Assembly: GCA_963969395.1 (NCBI GenBank)
Contig: OZ017797.1
Location: forward strand, 36,518,001-36,582,000
DNA from: Pseudoscleropodium purum
Taxonomy: Eukaryota > Streptophyta > Bryopsida > Hypnales > Brachytheciaceae
Reading direction: 5' to 3'
DNA length: 64,000 nt
Program-made: the position numbers and the translations under genes
Part shown: in pieces, positions 12,871 through 25,093 of the stretch
How the letters are laid out: each line of letters starts with the position of its first letter
Numbering within the stretch: the stretch's first letter is position 1
Notes under the pieces: model-generated
What the model saw: only the letters and a program-made list of their open reading frames with translations
The model's database searches: none
Told to the model about the DNA's origin: nothing

Positions 12871-14037
12871 CTTGATTGTTTCATCTTTATGTACCATGAT
12901 TATTATAATAGTATTTCATTGTAAAGCCTATCAATCTCCATTTGGTATTTTTGTATTCAAAATTTGGGATGTTGTAGAGTGTACAAATAATTTTAAAGGA
13001 GTCCTACACTCCTTCTTTTTCCCAAGCTTTTTTCTATTTCTTCTACTTTTTTTCAATTTTCTATTTCTTTTTGGATATTCTTTCCAAATGCAAATCCTAT
13101 CAAATCTAATTTTCTAAATACTTGTTGTTTTGTCCTAAAATCAAATAAAATACAAAGACAAATTTTACTTCATTTTTTCTAACTAATAACTAGGAGCATC
13201 ACCACCTATCTTGCAAAATGCAACCCCTTCTACTTTGCAAGCTATATGGAATGTTGTGCTCCACCCATACACTCTTAAATAAATCTTAAACACTGGGCAT
13301 GTCACTATAGGAAAGTCTCAGCTATGAATAATACAACTTCATTGCAAATTGTGGAAGAAGACATTATTTATGCACTATTGTATTCCAAATGCTAATTGCA
13401 ATTTTACATGTTTACTTGCATTAATGTCGATAGGTCTAAATTCTTCACCTCTTGTATTTAATTTTTCCCGTGAGGAATCATTTTTGTATAAGAGAATCTT
13501 CATAAATTGACTTTGCTATTCAGATCCTAGAGTGTTTTTATGCTACAAATATCTTTCTCCAATATTTGATGTGCATTCTTCGTGAATTGGTAGATTTTAG
13601 TAAATTTGGTAATCGTCTAAAATAAATATCTTCTATGACTTTGTCTACTAGGGCTAAAATCTATCTTAAATTCCTAATCGACATACTAAACACCTATTTA
13701 GACACTAGAAATGGTAAATGGAAGTGCTTAGAGCACTTCCGGATTTTTTTTAAATAACACACCATAATTGTAAAGACTTCTACTAATATGATGTTATTAC
13801 ACTTTTTAGGTCTTTTAAACTAAAAAAGGCAATAAAGAATGAGTAAAAACAAAACAAAATAAAATTCCAAAGTCCAAGTGACAACTATCAAGCTTGTAAC
13901 ACACATCTACAATATCAATTAGCAGCCAATACATAAGAATCGTATACAAAACTAATGTTTTGACGAGTATTGTTAATATAGGGAACTATTAGTATATTGG
14001 CTAGTAGCTAATAAATAACAATTCTTTATTGTAGTTA
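12871..14037. other. AT-rich intergenic DNA, no gene seen
   Basis: No convincing coding frame. The ORF at 12872-13117 is phenylalanine and leucine rich because of T-runs and lacks a recognisable domain. Confidence 0.45.
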
Positions 14038-14591
14038 TTAGGCACTCAAGGTGTATAGTGACACTTTGTGTCACTATACACTCCCCCCCTCAATTTTTAT
14101 TTTACCACCTCCACTCACCCCCACCTATCATTTAGAATTTGATTTAAAATTTTTCATCTCACCCCCCCCTCACCTCCACACCCTCTTGTAATCTTCAGAA
14201 TCAAAGTTCTTAACAAACAATATGGGACAATTGATCCCGTATCCAATATTGTATCCGTATTCAATACACGTATTCAATACACGTATTCAGTACGCATATC
14301 CAGTACCCATATTCAGTACCAGTATTCAATATCTGTATTTAATACACGTATTTAGTACTCATATCCAATATCCATACCCGTATTCATATTTGTATTCAAT
14401 ATTTGTATTTTATATTTGAACGGCTCAGATTAAATTTCACAAGATCAACATCTTGTGATTTTTTGAGAAATCAACGTCAATTTTGAAGGTAAGCATTTTT
14501 TTTCAAAAAAATCAACGGCTTACAAATTTTTTGAGAGAGGAGAGGGGAACTAATGGAAAACTGGGGTGGCAGACAAGTTTCAGTGTATAGT
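14038..14591 (+). mobile_element. Hairpin/GTATTC-minisatellite element, copy A
   Basis: Short non-autonomous element. Its left end carries a perfect 13-bp hairpin (GTGTATAGTGACA at 14051-14063, inverse at 14069-14081), then a C-run. Next comes a degenerate minisatellite of GTATTCAATAC-like units (about 14235-14415), a CACAAGAT/ATCTTGTG mini-hairpin near 14440-14460, and an end reading AGTGTATAGT at 14582-14591. ACTATACACT at 14073-14082 and AGTGTATAGT at 14582-14591 are perfect 10-bp inverted repeats. Copy B at 24629 is a close match and copy C at 21012 lies in the opposite orientation. No ORF of transposase type. Confidence 0.65.
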
Positions 14592-15290
14592 AATTGGGTT
14601 TACAATTGTATTCAATATATAAAAAGTGCTTTTGCATACTCAATTCATGTTTACAAAAATAAAAAATAAAAAACATACCTTTGTAGATTGTTTTTTGTCT
14701 CCATTGCTCTTATATTGTCTCTTGTCGTTATAGTGTCCTTTACCATTGCTCCAATATTGACTACCACCCAACACACTCACAACAACTCCACCACTCATAA
14801 TAATGCCACTTGTTGATTTATCAAGTGCCACTCCTTACATCTCTTACACTCCTCACACACTCTTCACATACAACTTTCATACTCTTTCATATTCTCACAT
14901 ACAACACAACTCTTATACACAACACATTAGGAAAGAAAGGAGAGAGAGCATACAAAAACAAATTACTAATGAGGTCCAAGAAGTGGAGCTTGGAGGAGTA
15001 TACCTCCTCCACCAAAATCATCAAATCACGGTCTCATTCAAATGTTTTCATCCAAACAAGAGCAATTATTCATCTGTCCACTTGAATTTTCATCCATATG
15101 ATTTAAAATTAAACAAAATCCACTACTATTCATCTATTGATTATAGAGTAGTTAGGATAATTCTACTTCATGATTCCCGACTATCTATCAATATTGCCTA
15201 CTATCTATCAACATTTGCAATTCATATTGAATGTACTGCCTAAAAATAGAAATAGAAGAAGAGAGATTGCAATGCTTTTAAAGGATTTCA
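14592..15290. other. AT-rich DNA with unassigned ORFs
   Basis: Overlapping open frames exist on both strands (14640-14831 -, 14803-15243 +). The minus frame is rich in G, S, K and N and runs into an AAG|GTATGT donor-like site near 14680. The plus frame is threonine, histidine and tyrosine rich from ACTCCT/CACATAC repeats. Neither has a recognisable domain; I cannot support a gene. Confidence 0.3.
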
Positions 15291-15809
15291 TTTTATCTAT
15301 GAGCTCGTGGGATTCTTATGGATTGATGTATTAAGATTGATTGGTGTGGTATCGTGGAAAGAAAATTTGGCTTAGGAAAACGCGGAGTTTCTAGTTGCAA
15401 TTGGAATTGGTTTAGAATATAAAGGATTCTATAACCAAATATAAAGGATTCTAGAACCAAATAAAATTCAAATTTAAATAATATATGTGAAATATGGCGT
15501 CTCTATACAAATACAATATATGTAAACAATATGTATATTGATATACATACTTGTATAGTATTTGAAGTTGTATATATATCCATAGAATTCTTCAAGTCAT
15601 GTGAATATTCATATAAATATTTGTATAAATACTCGTATAATACTCATATAATGCTTCAAGTTATATAAATATCATATATGCTTCGTAGAAGATAGTATAA
15701 TTCAAGTATACTACCAAAACTTGTAAAGAAGTTGAATAAGTTGAAAATAAAACTTGTGAAATGCTTTAAAGAAGTATCAAGAATTCAAGTGAGTGCCATG
15801 ATCTTTTCA

Positions 15810-16690
15810 AAACTTCAAATGAAGAATGTAATAGCTTTTTGAAAAGCAAACACAAATATCTACAACCTCCTCAAAATTCAAGTCAAAAAAAGATATTGTC
15901 CATCTTTTATAGCCGTCCAAATTTTCTTCTTCTCAAATCAAAAGTAGCTTGATACTACTACACTTCCAAACCTATATCTCTTATAATATAACTATAAAAT
16001 AATAGTGTGATAGGTTTTTAAAAAGTTAATACCAATATCTATAATCTCTAAAAATTTCAACTCAAAATAAAATACTTTCTATGTTTTATGATGTGTTGAA
16101 GTTGATACTTTTAATTTTAACGGCAATTCTACATCCTCATACTTTTAACACCAAATCTTTTACTATACAACTCTAAATGAAGTTTATAATATTTTTTTGA
16201 AAATTTAACACAAGAATATACAATCTCTTTAAAATTTAACTAAAATAAAAATATTTTCCATAACTTATAGGCGTTCAAAGTTCTCTCTCTTCAATTCAAA
16301 GCAACTCATTACTACTTTGCTTTCAAGTGCATAACTTTCACTCTACAATTCCAAATCAAGTGTGCAATAGCTTTTAGAAAAACTAACACAAGAATTTATA
16401 ATTGCTTTAAAATTCAACTAAATCAAAGTTACTTTCTATAACTTGTAGGCTCTCAAAATTTTTCCTTTCAAACTTCATAACAAGTAAACCCTTCTCACTC
16501 CTTCAAGCATAATTTTCACATAGAAATTCCAAATCTAGTAAGTGGTAGGATTTTGGAATCACAAGAAAAAGAAAAAGATGCTTTTAGAACTTCATTACAA
16601 AATTTGCTAAACTCAACATGCTATGTTTTTTTAAACTTACAGCTCTTCAAGTAAACTATAAAGAAAAAAAGAAAAACTTTTCCACCTCAT
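15810..16690 (+). repeat. Tandem array with about 178-bp period, five degenerate units
   Basis: The landmark block TTTTATAG/AACTTATAGGC followed by (T)TCAAA recurs at about 15905, 16085, 16262, 16440 and 16634, giving spacings of about 180, 177, 178 and 194 bp. Other landmarks keep step with it: TTTTTGAAAA followed by AACACAA(G)AATAT, and CATAACTTTCACTCTACAATTCCAAAT. Units are perhaps 70-80% alike. No coding capacity. It ends near a 15-bp CCACCTCATTTTCTA-type repeat at 16681-16738. Confidence 0.65.
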
Positions 16691-16738
16691 TTTCTACCTC
16701 ATTTTCCACCTCATTTTCCATCTCATTCTTCATTTTCT
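16681..16738 (+). repeat. Short tandem repeat of 15-bp unit
   Basis: Four successive units of the type CACCTCATTTTCCA, with one or two changes each, at the right end of the 178-bp array. Confidence 0.6.
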
Positions 16739-16739
16739 C

Positions 16740-18043
16740 TACTTAAGCAAGTGGATTTCTTCAAACAAGCTACATGGACTACATTTCATCCATTAGCTAA
16801 TTTTTTTTTCTCCATAACTCTATGTACATCCCTACGAGGAATTAAAATCTAAAAGAAAGGTAAAACAAACTTCACTTTTCATTTTAATAACTTTTAACAT
16901 ATGAAATACATTTCAAAATATTTTCTATATAAAAATAAAAGAACTACAATCATACGAATGTTTAACAGAGGTAGAAAAAAGAGTATAAAAAATAATGTCA
17001 TTCCAATTACTTCTTGATACTTTAAGAAAATCCTCCAATTTGACATATAATTACACATTTTTACATAGTGAAAGCGTTTACAATGTGACAATAAATTTTT
17101 AAAGTGCTAAGATCGAAAAGTGCTACGGATTCTTCAAGGTTCAGAGGCATTGCGGATTTTTGCTTGCAACACTATTGTATAAAGAGCATTTGCCTCGAAA
17201 TTATGAGAATTCTAGGTGCAATCAGAAATGGTTTGGAAATGAAGGAAGTTATTAAATGATAAAAAACAAGTGAACTCGTCACTCACAAATTTTCTGTACC
17301 GACAACCAACAAAGTAATAAAGAAGAGAAATATGAGTGAGCTCATCACAATAAATCCATCAACTAAATTAATATAGTTCAAAAACTAAAAGTCATAGTCA
17401 TATTGAATCTTTAATTTTAAATTTTGAATCTTCTATACTACTATCAAACTGCTACCTGTTGGCTTATCATGTATGGTTTTAAATTGATCTATGGACTCTA
17501 GGTAGGGTTAAAAAACCACAAGCTTTAAATGGGTAAAATGGAACAGTTAGACCATATGCTGAACCGTTTGAGAAATTGACTCTAAAATTTTAAACCCACG
17601 GTGAACAATAAAAATGCCTCACTAATAGAAACAACATAAAAATACAACCATGTAGACAAAGAACCCGACTTCTTTGTATCCACGATACAAAAGAGGTTAA
17701 ACAATGATTTCACCCATGCCGCCTGCAACAACAAAGATTACAAAAAAAGACAAGTTACAAGTTACAACACATAAGCCACATCACAAGTCTTCAAAGTCTC
17801 CACTGCAACTCTCTTCCCCTCCAAACTCCAAACTTCAAACTCCCTAAATCTTATACTCTTCCACAACTAATAATGAATATAGTAAAATAACAATGTAGAA
17901 GCATTCTTATGACATGTATCTAAAATAATTTTAAGATTATTTTATTTAACCCCCCAAAGTTAAACTAATGTTATAAACATGTACCTAAAATCCCAATACC
18001 TTTTTAATGCTCACAAATGTTCTAGAAGGTCATTTATAAATGT
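16740..18043. other. AT-rich intergenic DNA, no gene seen
   Basis: No supported coding frame. A block at about 17195-17240 (TCTAGGTGCAATCAGAAATGG) resembles one at about 15388-15430, so the 178-bp array is bracketed by a short direct repeat. Confidence 0.4.
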
Positions 18044-19040
18044 TCAGTATGTATTTTCATTGTTAATTGGTTCAATTCCATGTAAAAAATGCTCAAATGT
18101 TAATTCATGCCTTGAATATTGCACATCAATAAGTATATTCATTGGCTCTAAATCTTGGTCTCTTTTATCTTCAATTATCATATTATGTAAGATGATACAT
18201 GCCATTAAAATATCATTTATAGTATATAGATCCCATTGTTGATTTAGATTCTAAATTATAGCCCATCTTGCTTATAGAACACCAAAACAACGCTCGACAT
18301 CTTTGTAAAAATAGCTTCTTGCAATTTTGCATAATATTATCATTTTTTACCTCAAAGATCATAAATGATTTGAACAAATATACTTCACTTAGAACAAATA
18401 TCATCTATAGGTAGATAGTACTATCAGTAGTGATGATTATTAATTTGAAATTCATAATTTGATGTAAAACATTAATGTGATAGTTGGCTCCAAGTACTCT
18501 AAAATTTTCATGCCATATTCATATTTTGCTCATCAATTTTTTCAAATATTATAGAGTTGAAGCCATTTTTGCCTTGGAAAGAACTATGCCATATAATAGA
18601 GCAATTCTTCCGCTCATAGTGCATGCAATCTAATGATGCATATATACCAAGTCACCTTCTTGCTTCATTGATTTATAATTGGTTTCAAATATCTTCTTGA
18701 GTGGATTGTCTCAAATACGTGCTTTTATAAATGGCTCTGACTACTTTCACAAATCATTTTAGTGCTTTCATGGTTGTAGTAGATGTCATACATACATACT
18801 AATTAGTGGCAAACAATGTAATACCATAAGCCAATATATTCATTACAACTAGACATTTCTTCAGAATATTTAATCTCAATGTGCTAATTGCATCTATTTT
18901 TTGTAAAAATTATCTATCATAATTTTGTACATTTTCTACTAAATTCTTATTTGTAGAAGAAATCATCATTTTATTTGTAGAATAATCTTTCATTAGTCAA
19001 TCATGTGCCTCCACTCTTCTTGCAATACTTGGTCTTTTCC
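18044..19040 (-). pseudogene. PIF/Harbinger-type transposase, degenerate
   Basis: Conceptual translation of the minus strand, ignoring stops, gives the typical order of a plant PIF/Harbinger (HARBI1-like, DDE nuclease) transposase. An N-terminal RRVEAHD piece (about 19000-19020) comes first, then LAYGI (about 18830), RAIYKSTYLRQSTQEDI and INEARR, and SLDCMHYERKNCSIIWH (about 18590-18640) with the first catalytic Asp region. VLGANYHINVL follows near 18480, then DVERCFGVL (about 18290) and the C-terminal DILMACIILHNMIIEDK (about 18180-18230), ending at a stop at 18044-18046. There are several in-frame stops (for example within the RCFGVL-ARWAII stretch) and frameshifts, so it is dead. In an active element it would cut and paste DNA together with a Myb-like partner, which I do not see here. 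Terminal inverted repeats and the TTA-type target duplication were not found. Confidence 0.8.
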
Positions 19041-19425
19041 CTCAAGTAGAACTACCACGTTCAGGATGCACAAGGGTTCCAAGTTCATGTATTTGCTCAT
19101 GAAGCTCATCAACTACATCCCTAATTACATCATAAATATTGTTACCTTTTTCATAAAGTCTTGTTTGTACTTTTTTTTCTTATGTATCCATCATATCATT
19201 ATTGTCCAAGTATTCTACTATATTTTATATTTGCCAAAAATGAGAAGGTGAAGTTCAAAATAATACCTCTAATTTAAGGTAAGCTATATTCATACTAATT
19301 TGCTAAACTCTAAAATACATATAAAAATAAAACCAACAATTCAAAGTAAGAGCTCAAAATTAAAGTAATACTTCCATTTTAAAGTAGTATATATTTTTAT
19401 GTAAATAAACCTGAAAATATCTAAA
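19041..19425. other. AT-rich intergenic DNA
   Basis: May include the decayed left part of the Harbinger element. No separate gene seen. Confidence 0.35.
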
Positions 19426-19429
19426 TTGG

Positions 19430-19995
19430 CTTGAACAAAATTCAATCCAATCAAATGAACTTCAACTAAAGTCTATAATTGAATCAATCCTGAACCAACT
19501 TCAAGCAATGTCAATAATCAAATGAACTTAAAATACTTGAATCAACTTAAGCTAAAGGAAATAATAGAATCAATTAAAATCAACCTAAACCAAGAAAGAT
19601 AATCATTGAATGAACTTCAAACAAAAAAAAAAATCAAATGAATTTCAACTATAAGAAATAATCAAACTAACTGCAACCATATTCAACCAAAGAAATAATC
19701 AAATGAACTTAAAGCAGATAAAATAATTGAATGAGCTTCAACTAGTATAAATCATCAAATAAATTTAAATTACCTTAAATCAAAGAAATAGTCAAATCAA
19801 CTTCAATTGGGGAAGTAATTGAATGAACTTCAAATAGAAGAAATAATTGAGGGAAATAAATCAACTTCAAGTAGATGAAATAATTTTGAATGAACTTCAA
19901 ATGAACAAACTCAAATCAAGAAAAATAAATGAATCCACTTCAAGTAGACGAAATAACTTCAAATGAACTTCAAGTAGGCTGAAAAAGTGCCACAA
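19430..19995 (+). repeat. Degenerate minisatellite of TGAACTTCAA units
   Basis: About fifteen copies of a 30-38-bp unit of the type AAATGAACTTCAAGTAGA followed by GAAATAATTGA, with many substitutions and small indels. Best-kept units lie at 19815-19990. No coding function evident. Confidence 0.6.
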
Positions 19996-20659
19996 CAAGT
20001 GAAAGCCATTTCAATTCAATAACTCCAATCATCTCTCTCATATTGTGGAAAGTAAAATTTGGTTTGTTTTATTATCTTATGCAAGTTGCAAGTAGACAAA
20101 TTTCTAAGTGGCTAAACGACCCCCTTTTGCAAGCCATCTCCTACTTTGCCAGTTGGATACTCAATCAATCATTGCTTTTGTCAACCTCTTTTAGCAAGTC
20201 ATCCAATATGCCAGACGCGTGGGGATACTCTAATTATTAAAATCTATGAAAATCAACTATTTTTTATATTTTTTTCCTTATCTTCTAATCAAAGTCCAAC
20301 TTTTATTAGTAATGTCAAGTATTTATAATGCGTGGTTCTCTTTTGCTTTGGTAATCTCTCTATTTCTTCAACTATTGAAATACTAAACTCTTGAATGAAT
20401 TTCAGTTATTTTGCAATTATTTTTAGATAAGATTTGAATCTAATACATTGGAATTGGAATACAAAGCTTCAAAGATGGGATTTTGCAATTCCAAGTCTTA
20501 GTCCAACATGTATTTGGGTTTATAGATGAGAATTTGCAACTCAAGCTTAGTCAAGAGTATATTTGGTTTCAATCTCTCAATTAACTATTGCATATTAAAA
20601 TTTTAATCCCTAAGTCAACTTTTGTATTTTAGAATTATCACCTTGTATTATTAAATTCC

Positions 20660-20900
20660 ATAGCCTTAGCTATTCTGGTATTTCTTAAATTTAAAAACTC
20701 TCCATCACTATAATTTTTGAGATAACAAACCTTCAACCACTTTAGTATTTGAAATTCCACACCTTTCAAGCAACTCTAGTATTTCAAAATTTCAAACCTT
20801 TTAGTCACTCTTGATATTTGAATATCTAAATCCTCCCAATCATTTTGATATTTTGAAATTTCAAACTTCAATGACTCTAATTCAAATCTCAAGCAATTAA
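20660..20900 (+). repeat. 34-bp tandem repeat, six to seven units
   Basis: The core CTCTAGTATTTCAAAATTTC recurs at 20740, 20774, 20808 and 20842, exactly 34 bp apart, with weaker units before (near 20674 and 20706) and after (near 20874). Confidence 0.65.
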
Positions 20901-21011
20901 AACTAAATTAGAGGTCTTTTGGCATTACTAGAATTTTAGAAACCAAAGCGAAGGCCCTTTCTTGTGCTCACTAGATGATAAGGGATGGTATGTGAACCAA
21001 ATCTCACTATC

Positions 21012-21432
21012 CCTATCCACTAAAATGAAGTACCCTCCTTGATTTGCATTAGTTGCCCCCCCCCCCCTCTCTCTTAAAAAATTTACAAGCCATTGATTTT
21101 TTTATAAATATTTACCTTCAAAATTGTCGTTGATTTCTCAAAAAATCACAAGCTATTGATCTTGTGAGATTTAATCTAAACCGTTCAAATATGAAACACA
21201 AAATGAATACTAAATATGGATATAGTACCATATACAAATATATATTGAATAATGAATATGGGCACTAGATATAGATACAGGATAAATTGTCCCATATTGA
21301 TTGTTAAATAAGATGGTTTCTGAGAATTATAAGAGGGGTGGGAGGGAGAAATGAAAATCTTAAAATCTTAAATTTAAAATCTTAGTGTATAGTGGCACTA
21401 TACATTATAAAGTGGCACTAACTATTAGACAC
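21012..21432 (-). mobile_element. Hairpin/GTATTC-minisatellite element, copy C (inverted)
   Basis: Reverse complement of the A/B type. On the + strand it starts near CTATCCACTAAAATG, has a 12-bp C-run (21056-21067), the conserved mini-hairpin with ATCTTGTGAG near 21160, the minisatellite, ATTGTCCCATATTGAT, and at the far end TGTATAGTGGCACTATACA, a perfect 9-bp hairpin. Confidence 0.6.
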
Positions 21433-21439
21433 ACCTATT

Positions 21440-24400
21440 TAAAATCTCCCCATTTAACCAAGCCTAATGACCTGCTTAAAAGCCCAAACTTGCTATAAGC
21501 CCTGAAGCCTAATGAATGCCTTACAAGTCACTAACTACTTCACAAATTTAGTTGGCTTCTTTTGAAGGGTTGGTTAGCTTCTTTTTTCTTATTGGTTTTA
21601 TTTTTTATTTTTCAAATTGGATTTTTTGAGCTTTGGCCATGCGGGTCAATTTTTGACAAAGAAATTTGATTTTTTTGTCTTAGTTAACACAATTTTTGGA
21701 TTGCCTTACAAAGAAAAATCACTGAAACAAACTTAAATAAGTAAAAACTGAAAAATTAGTCTTAAAAATGAAGCTTTGATGTACAAGATTTTAATCCCGA
21801 GATGAAGACTTTTAGACTTTTTGGAATAAATTCTTTAGCATAGACTAAATATTTAGTTCATATGGCTAATCTTAAATCTTAATAAATAAAAAATAGACAA
21901 AGGGCAATAGATTTGCCATATGGAGGTTGATCATGGATTTTAATTTCAAAATAAAAGACTTAGCTAGAAATAGACTTTGAGAGGTTGACACCAAATTCCA
22001 CAACTTTTGAATCACGTATTCTGTATGTTGGGGTATTTTTGACAAAGATTTGTAAAATTTCACTCAAATAACTCAATACAAAATTGTTTGTAATTAAGGT
22101 CTCAAAAAACCCACCAAAAATATACAAACGTTGGTAAATAAACTTCAAAACATTAACCAATGACAAGGCTCATTCAAAGAGATCCCAATGTTTTTTGAAG
22201 TGAGCTTCAATCATAAACAAAAGGGAGCAAAATGACTTCAAATGCTCTTCAAAATAAGGTTTTTGACAAATCACAAAAATTCCAATAACATGGTTGTAAG
22301 TTGGCTAAACAAGAAAATAAAAAAAAAGGTGCAAAGAAGAAAAAGGGAGGCCTTTTGAACTTTTCCAAAGTCACTCTTCCTCTCAAGTTACCTAAAACAA
22401 TCTAAAAAAATTTAGATTCACTTTTAACTATGTCAAATTTTAATTTACTATTGTGATTGCTCTAATTTTTGGAGAAATTCTTCAAATTGAAAATGGATTA
22501 TATCAATAGCTTCAAAAGACCCAAATTAGTCTTTGACATTACAACCCCTAGTTCTAAGTCATTTCCCTCATAAAAGCTAGTGAATTTCAATTTAAAAAAT
22601 AGGTAAAAAACTTAAATGTCAAAATTTACTTTTCTCAAGATCTTGACTAAAGTAGGCTACTTGTAAGGTTTGAAAAAGTAAGAAAAGAGGCCAATTTGAT
22701 TTCATTTGGGCATTGCAAAGTTTTGGTATGTTGATCAATTCATAAATGTTTTCAAATTCTTTTAGAATTGATTGTCACCAACAATTCTAGCACTTATTGA
22801 AATGTCTTGAAAGTTGGCTAAGCACTTATTTCTAATAAAATATACTATCCAAATTCCTTTGTGGGATGTTATCATTACTTGGTTAATTTACATGAATTTT
22901 TCAATGTTAGTCAATATAGTTAATGTTTTATCTTAGCATTTAGTAGTAGTTCGAAAGATTTCCTTCTTAAGGACATAATGATGTAGAATATTTTACATTC
23001 AACATTAGATAACTATCTACATGTCAAAATTTGTTAGTATTTTGTTGGATGTTAGGGTTGCAACTGCACTTTTGGGGTACCAGAAAATCAAATACTTTCA
23101 ATTAAAATAGTGCACAAAATAGCATTTTTTGACAAAATGACTATCAATTCATTGAGATATTTCAATGTTTGACTTTCTTCACATTGCATTGTAAATCATT
23201 CATGTTTTGTGATGCATTGAACCTCTAGTATTAAGATTTTGAGCCACTTTAGACACTAACAATCATTCAATATTTCAACATAACGCGAACAACAATAGGA
23301 AAAAAATTAATAAAAGTGTGAGATAAAATGTGAAATTCAAGATTCTCTAAGAACTTTTTGGTAATGGAAGTATGATTTTTTTTTAATGATGAGTGACCGT
23401 GATCTAATGTTGAGTAAAATATTAAGTAATGAAGATGCATATGAAGGATGATTCTTGTGAAGGAGGTGATTTATACAATCTTTTTTTTATTGTGAAGCAT
23501 AGGTTTGTGATTCAATGTAATCACAATCAAATTTCACTTTTTCTTCAAAACCAAAAGTTTTCGTAGGTGCATTAGCACATAAATTTTTTTTGTACAATGT
23601 CTACATTTATACAATTGTTTTCATTGTTTTGGCTTTATATTCTCTTGAACAAAATACAAGAATATATTGCAGCAAAAAAGGTTATTTTTTTCATTGTTCT
23701 CCAATTTAAAAAATATTATATATGATGAGTTCAAAATGATTATAAAATGTTTACATGTCATTGAACCATCTACCTATATTAAGAAAAGAAATATGCTCAA
23801 TTATGACAAGATGGGCCAAATATGATAGCTTATTTATGACATTTGAGATAGTTTCAATTGTAAGTGAACTTTGAGCAAATATCTTGCTATAAATAAAATG
23901 ATGGCTTAATACAAAAGCTTGTATTATCTTGCTAGATAATACATACCTAAAAATTCATAGAAATGAGGAATTAAGGTTAGGTATTTAATAGATTCGTCAT
24001 CAAAATATGTTTTCAATTTCAAAATATTTTGTCGGGTCAACCATTATGAAGTAAAAAAATACTATCCATGGTTTGTGGAAAGACAAATGTAGTGCACAAC
24101 ATGGTCATGAGATTGTTGAATGAAAAAAAGGAAAAGAAATATGTTATTATAACAAACAATTATTTTTCAAGCATTGGGTTATTTACGGAGTTAGTCACAC
24201 TTCAAATATACAACACTTATACTATGAATTCTAATTAGGTGGGCTTATTGAATGATTTGAAAATGATTCAAAATTGAATTCAATTATCTCAAAGTACATT
24301 ACATTGAAAAATATATAAATCTTGTGCCATTGCATGTGTATTTTGAAAAGACAAGTAGTTGGTTCTACTAATTTCTCTTCATTCTTTATCTATTGACTTT

Positions 24401-24628
24401 CCATGTGTGCCAATACCTATGATTTCCTATAAGAATGGAATACAAAAAGATCCTATTCAAGACTCCTTTATTCATTTTGAATATACCATCAACATGAAAG
24501 GGGGGAACGAGTTTGACTAGAAGTTTCAAGTTAGCAAGTGGAAGCATAACTCTTTCTCTTCTTCATCTACATTAGTTCCCTTGTCATATCAATCATGTGT
24601 GAAAGTATCACATATGAGTTTGTGAAAT
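21440..24628. other. AT-rich intergenic DNA with repeat fragments
   Basis: No supported gene. The ORFs at 21872-22166 (-) lack domains. The section 23160-23345 is the inverse of 30930-31140 and is listed separately. Confidence 0.4.
23160..23345 (-). repeat. Dispersed repeat fragment, inverse match to 30930-31140
   Basis: Shares, in inverse orientation, the blocks CACATTTTATCTCACA, ATTAATTTTTT, the ATTGAATG/ATTGTTAGTGTC region, GAGCCACT/GGCTCAAAATCT and the GATGCATT block. The partner region leads into the foldback element at 31284. Confidence 0.5.
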
Positions 24629-25093
24629 ATAGTTATTAGGCACTCAAGGTGTATAGTGACACTTTTATGTCACTATGCACTCCCCCCCCCCCCAATTTTT
24701 ATTTTACCACCCCCACTCACCCCTACCCCCTCTTGTAATCTTTAGAATCAAAGTTCTTGACAAACAATATGGGACAATTGATCTCGTATCCAATACTATA
24801 TCCGTATTTAGTACATGTATTCAATACACGTAATCAATATCCGTATTTAGTATATGTATTTAGTACTCATATCCAGTACCCGTATTTGTATTTGTATTCA
24901 GTATTTATATTTAATATTTGAACGGCTGAGATTAAATTTCACAAGATCAACATCTTGTGATTTTTTGAGAAATCAACGTCAATTTTGAGGGTAAGTGTTT
25001 TTTTTCAAAAAAATCAACAGCTCACAAATTTTTTGAGAGAGGAAGGGGGAACTAATGGGAAACTAGGGTGGCAGGCGAGTTTTAGTGTATAGT
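24629..25093 (+). mobile_element. Hairpin/GTATTC-minisatellite element, copy B
   Basis: Closely follows copy A, including the 5' flank TAGTTATTAGGCACTCAAGG, the hairpin (24649-24661 with 24668-24680), the C-run, the TATGGGACAATTGAT block, a shorter minisatellite (about 24785-24920), the CACAAGAT hairpin and the AGTGTATAGT end. It is about 90 bp shorter than copy A, partly through fewer minisatellite units and loss after the C-run. Confidence 0.65.

Noticed and set aside
14803..15243. 146-codon ORF as a possible gene
   Set aside because: Composition follows CACATAC/ACTCCT-type low-complexity DNA, with a competing frame on the other strand and no domain.
15810..16690. Active centromere
   Set aside because: Only five diverged units and no larger array in the window.
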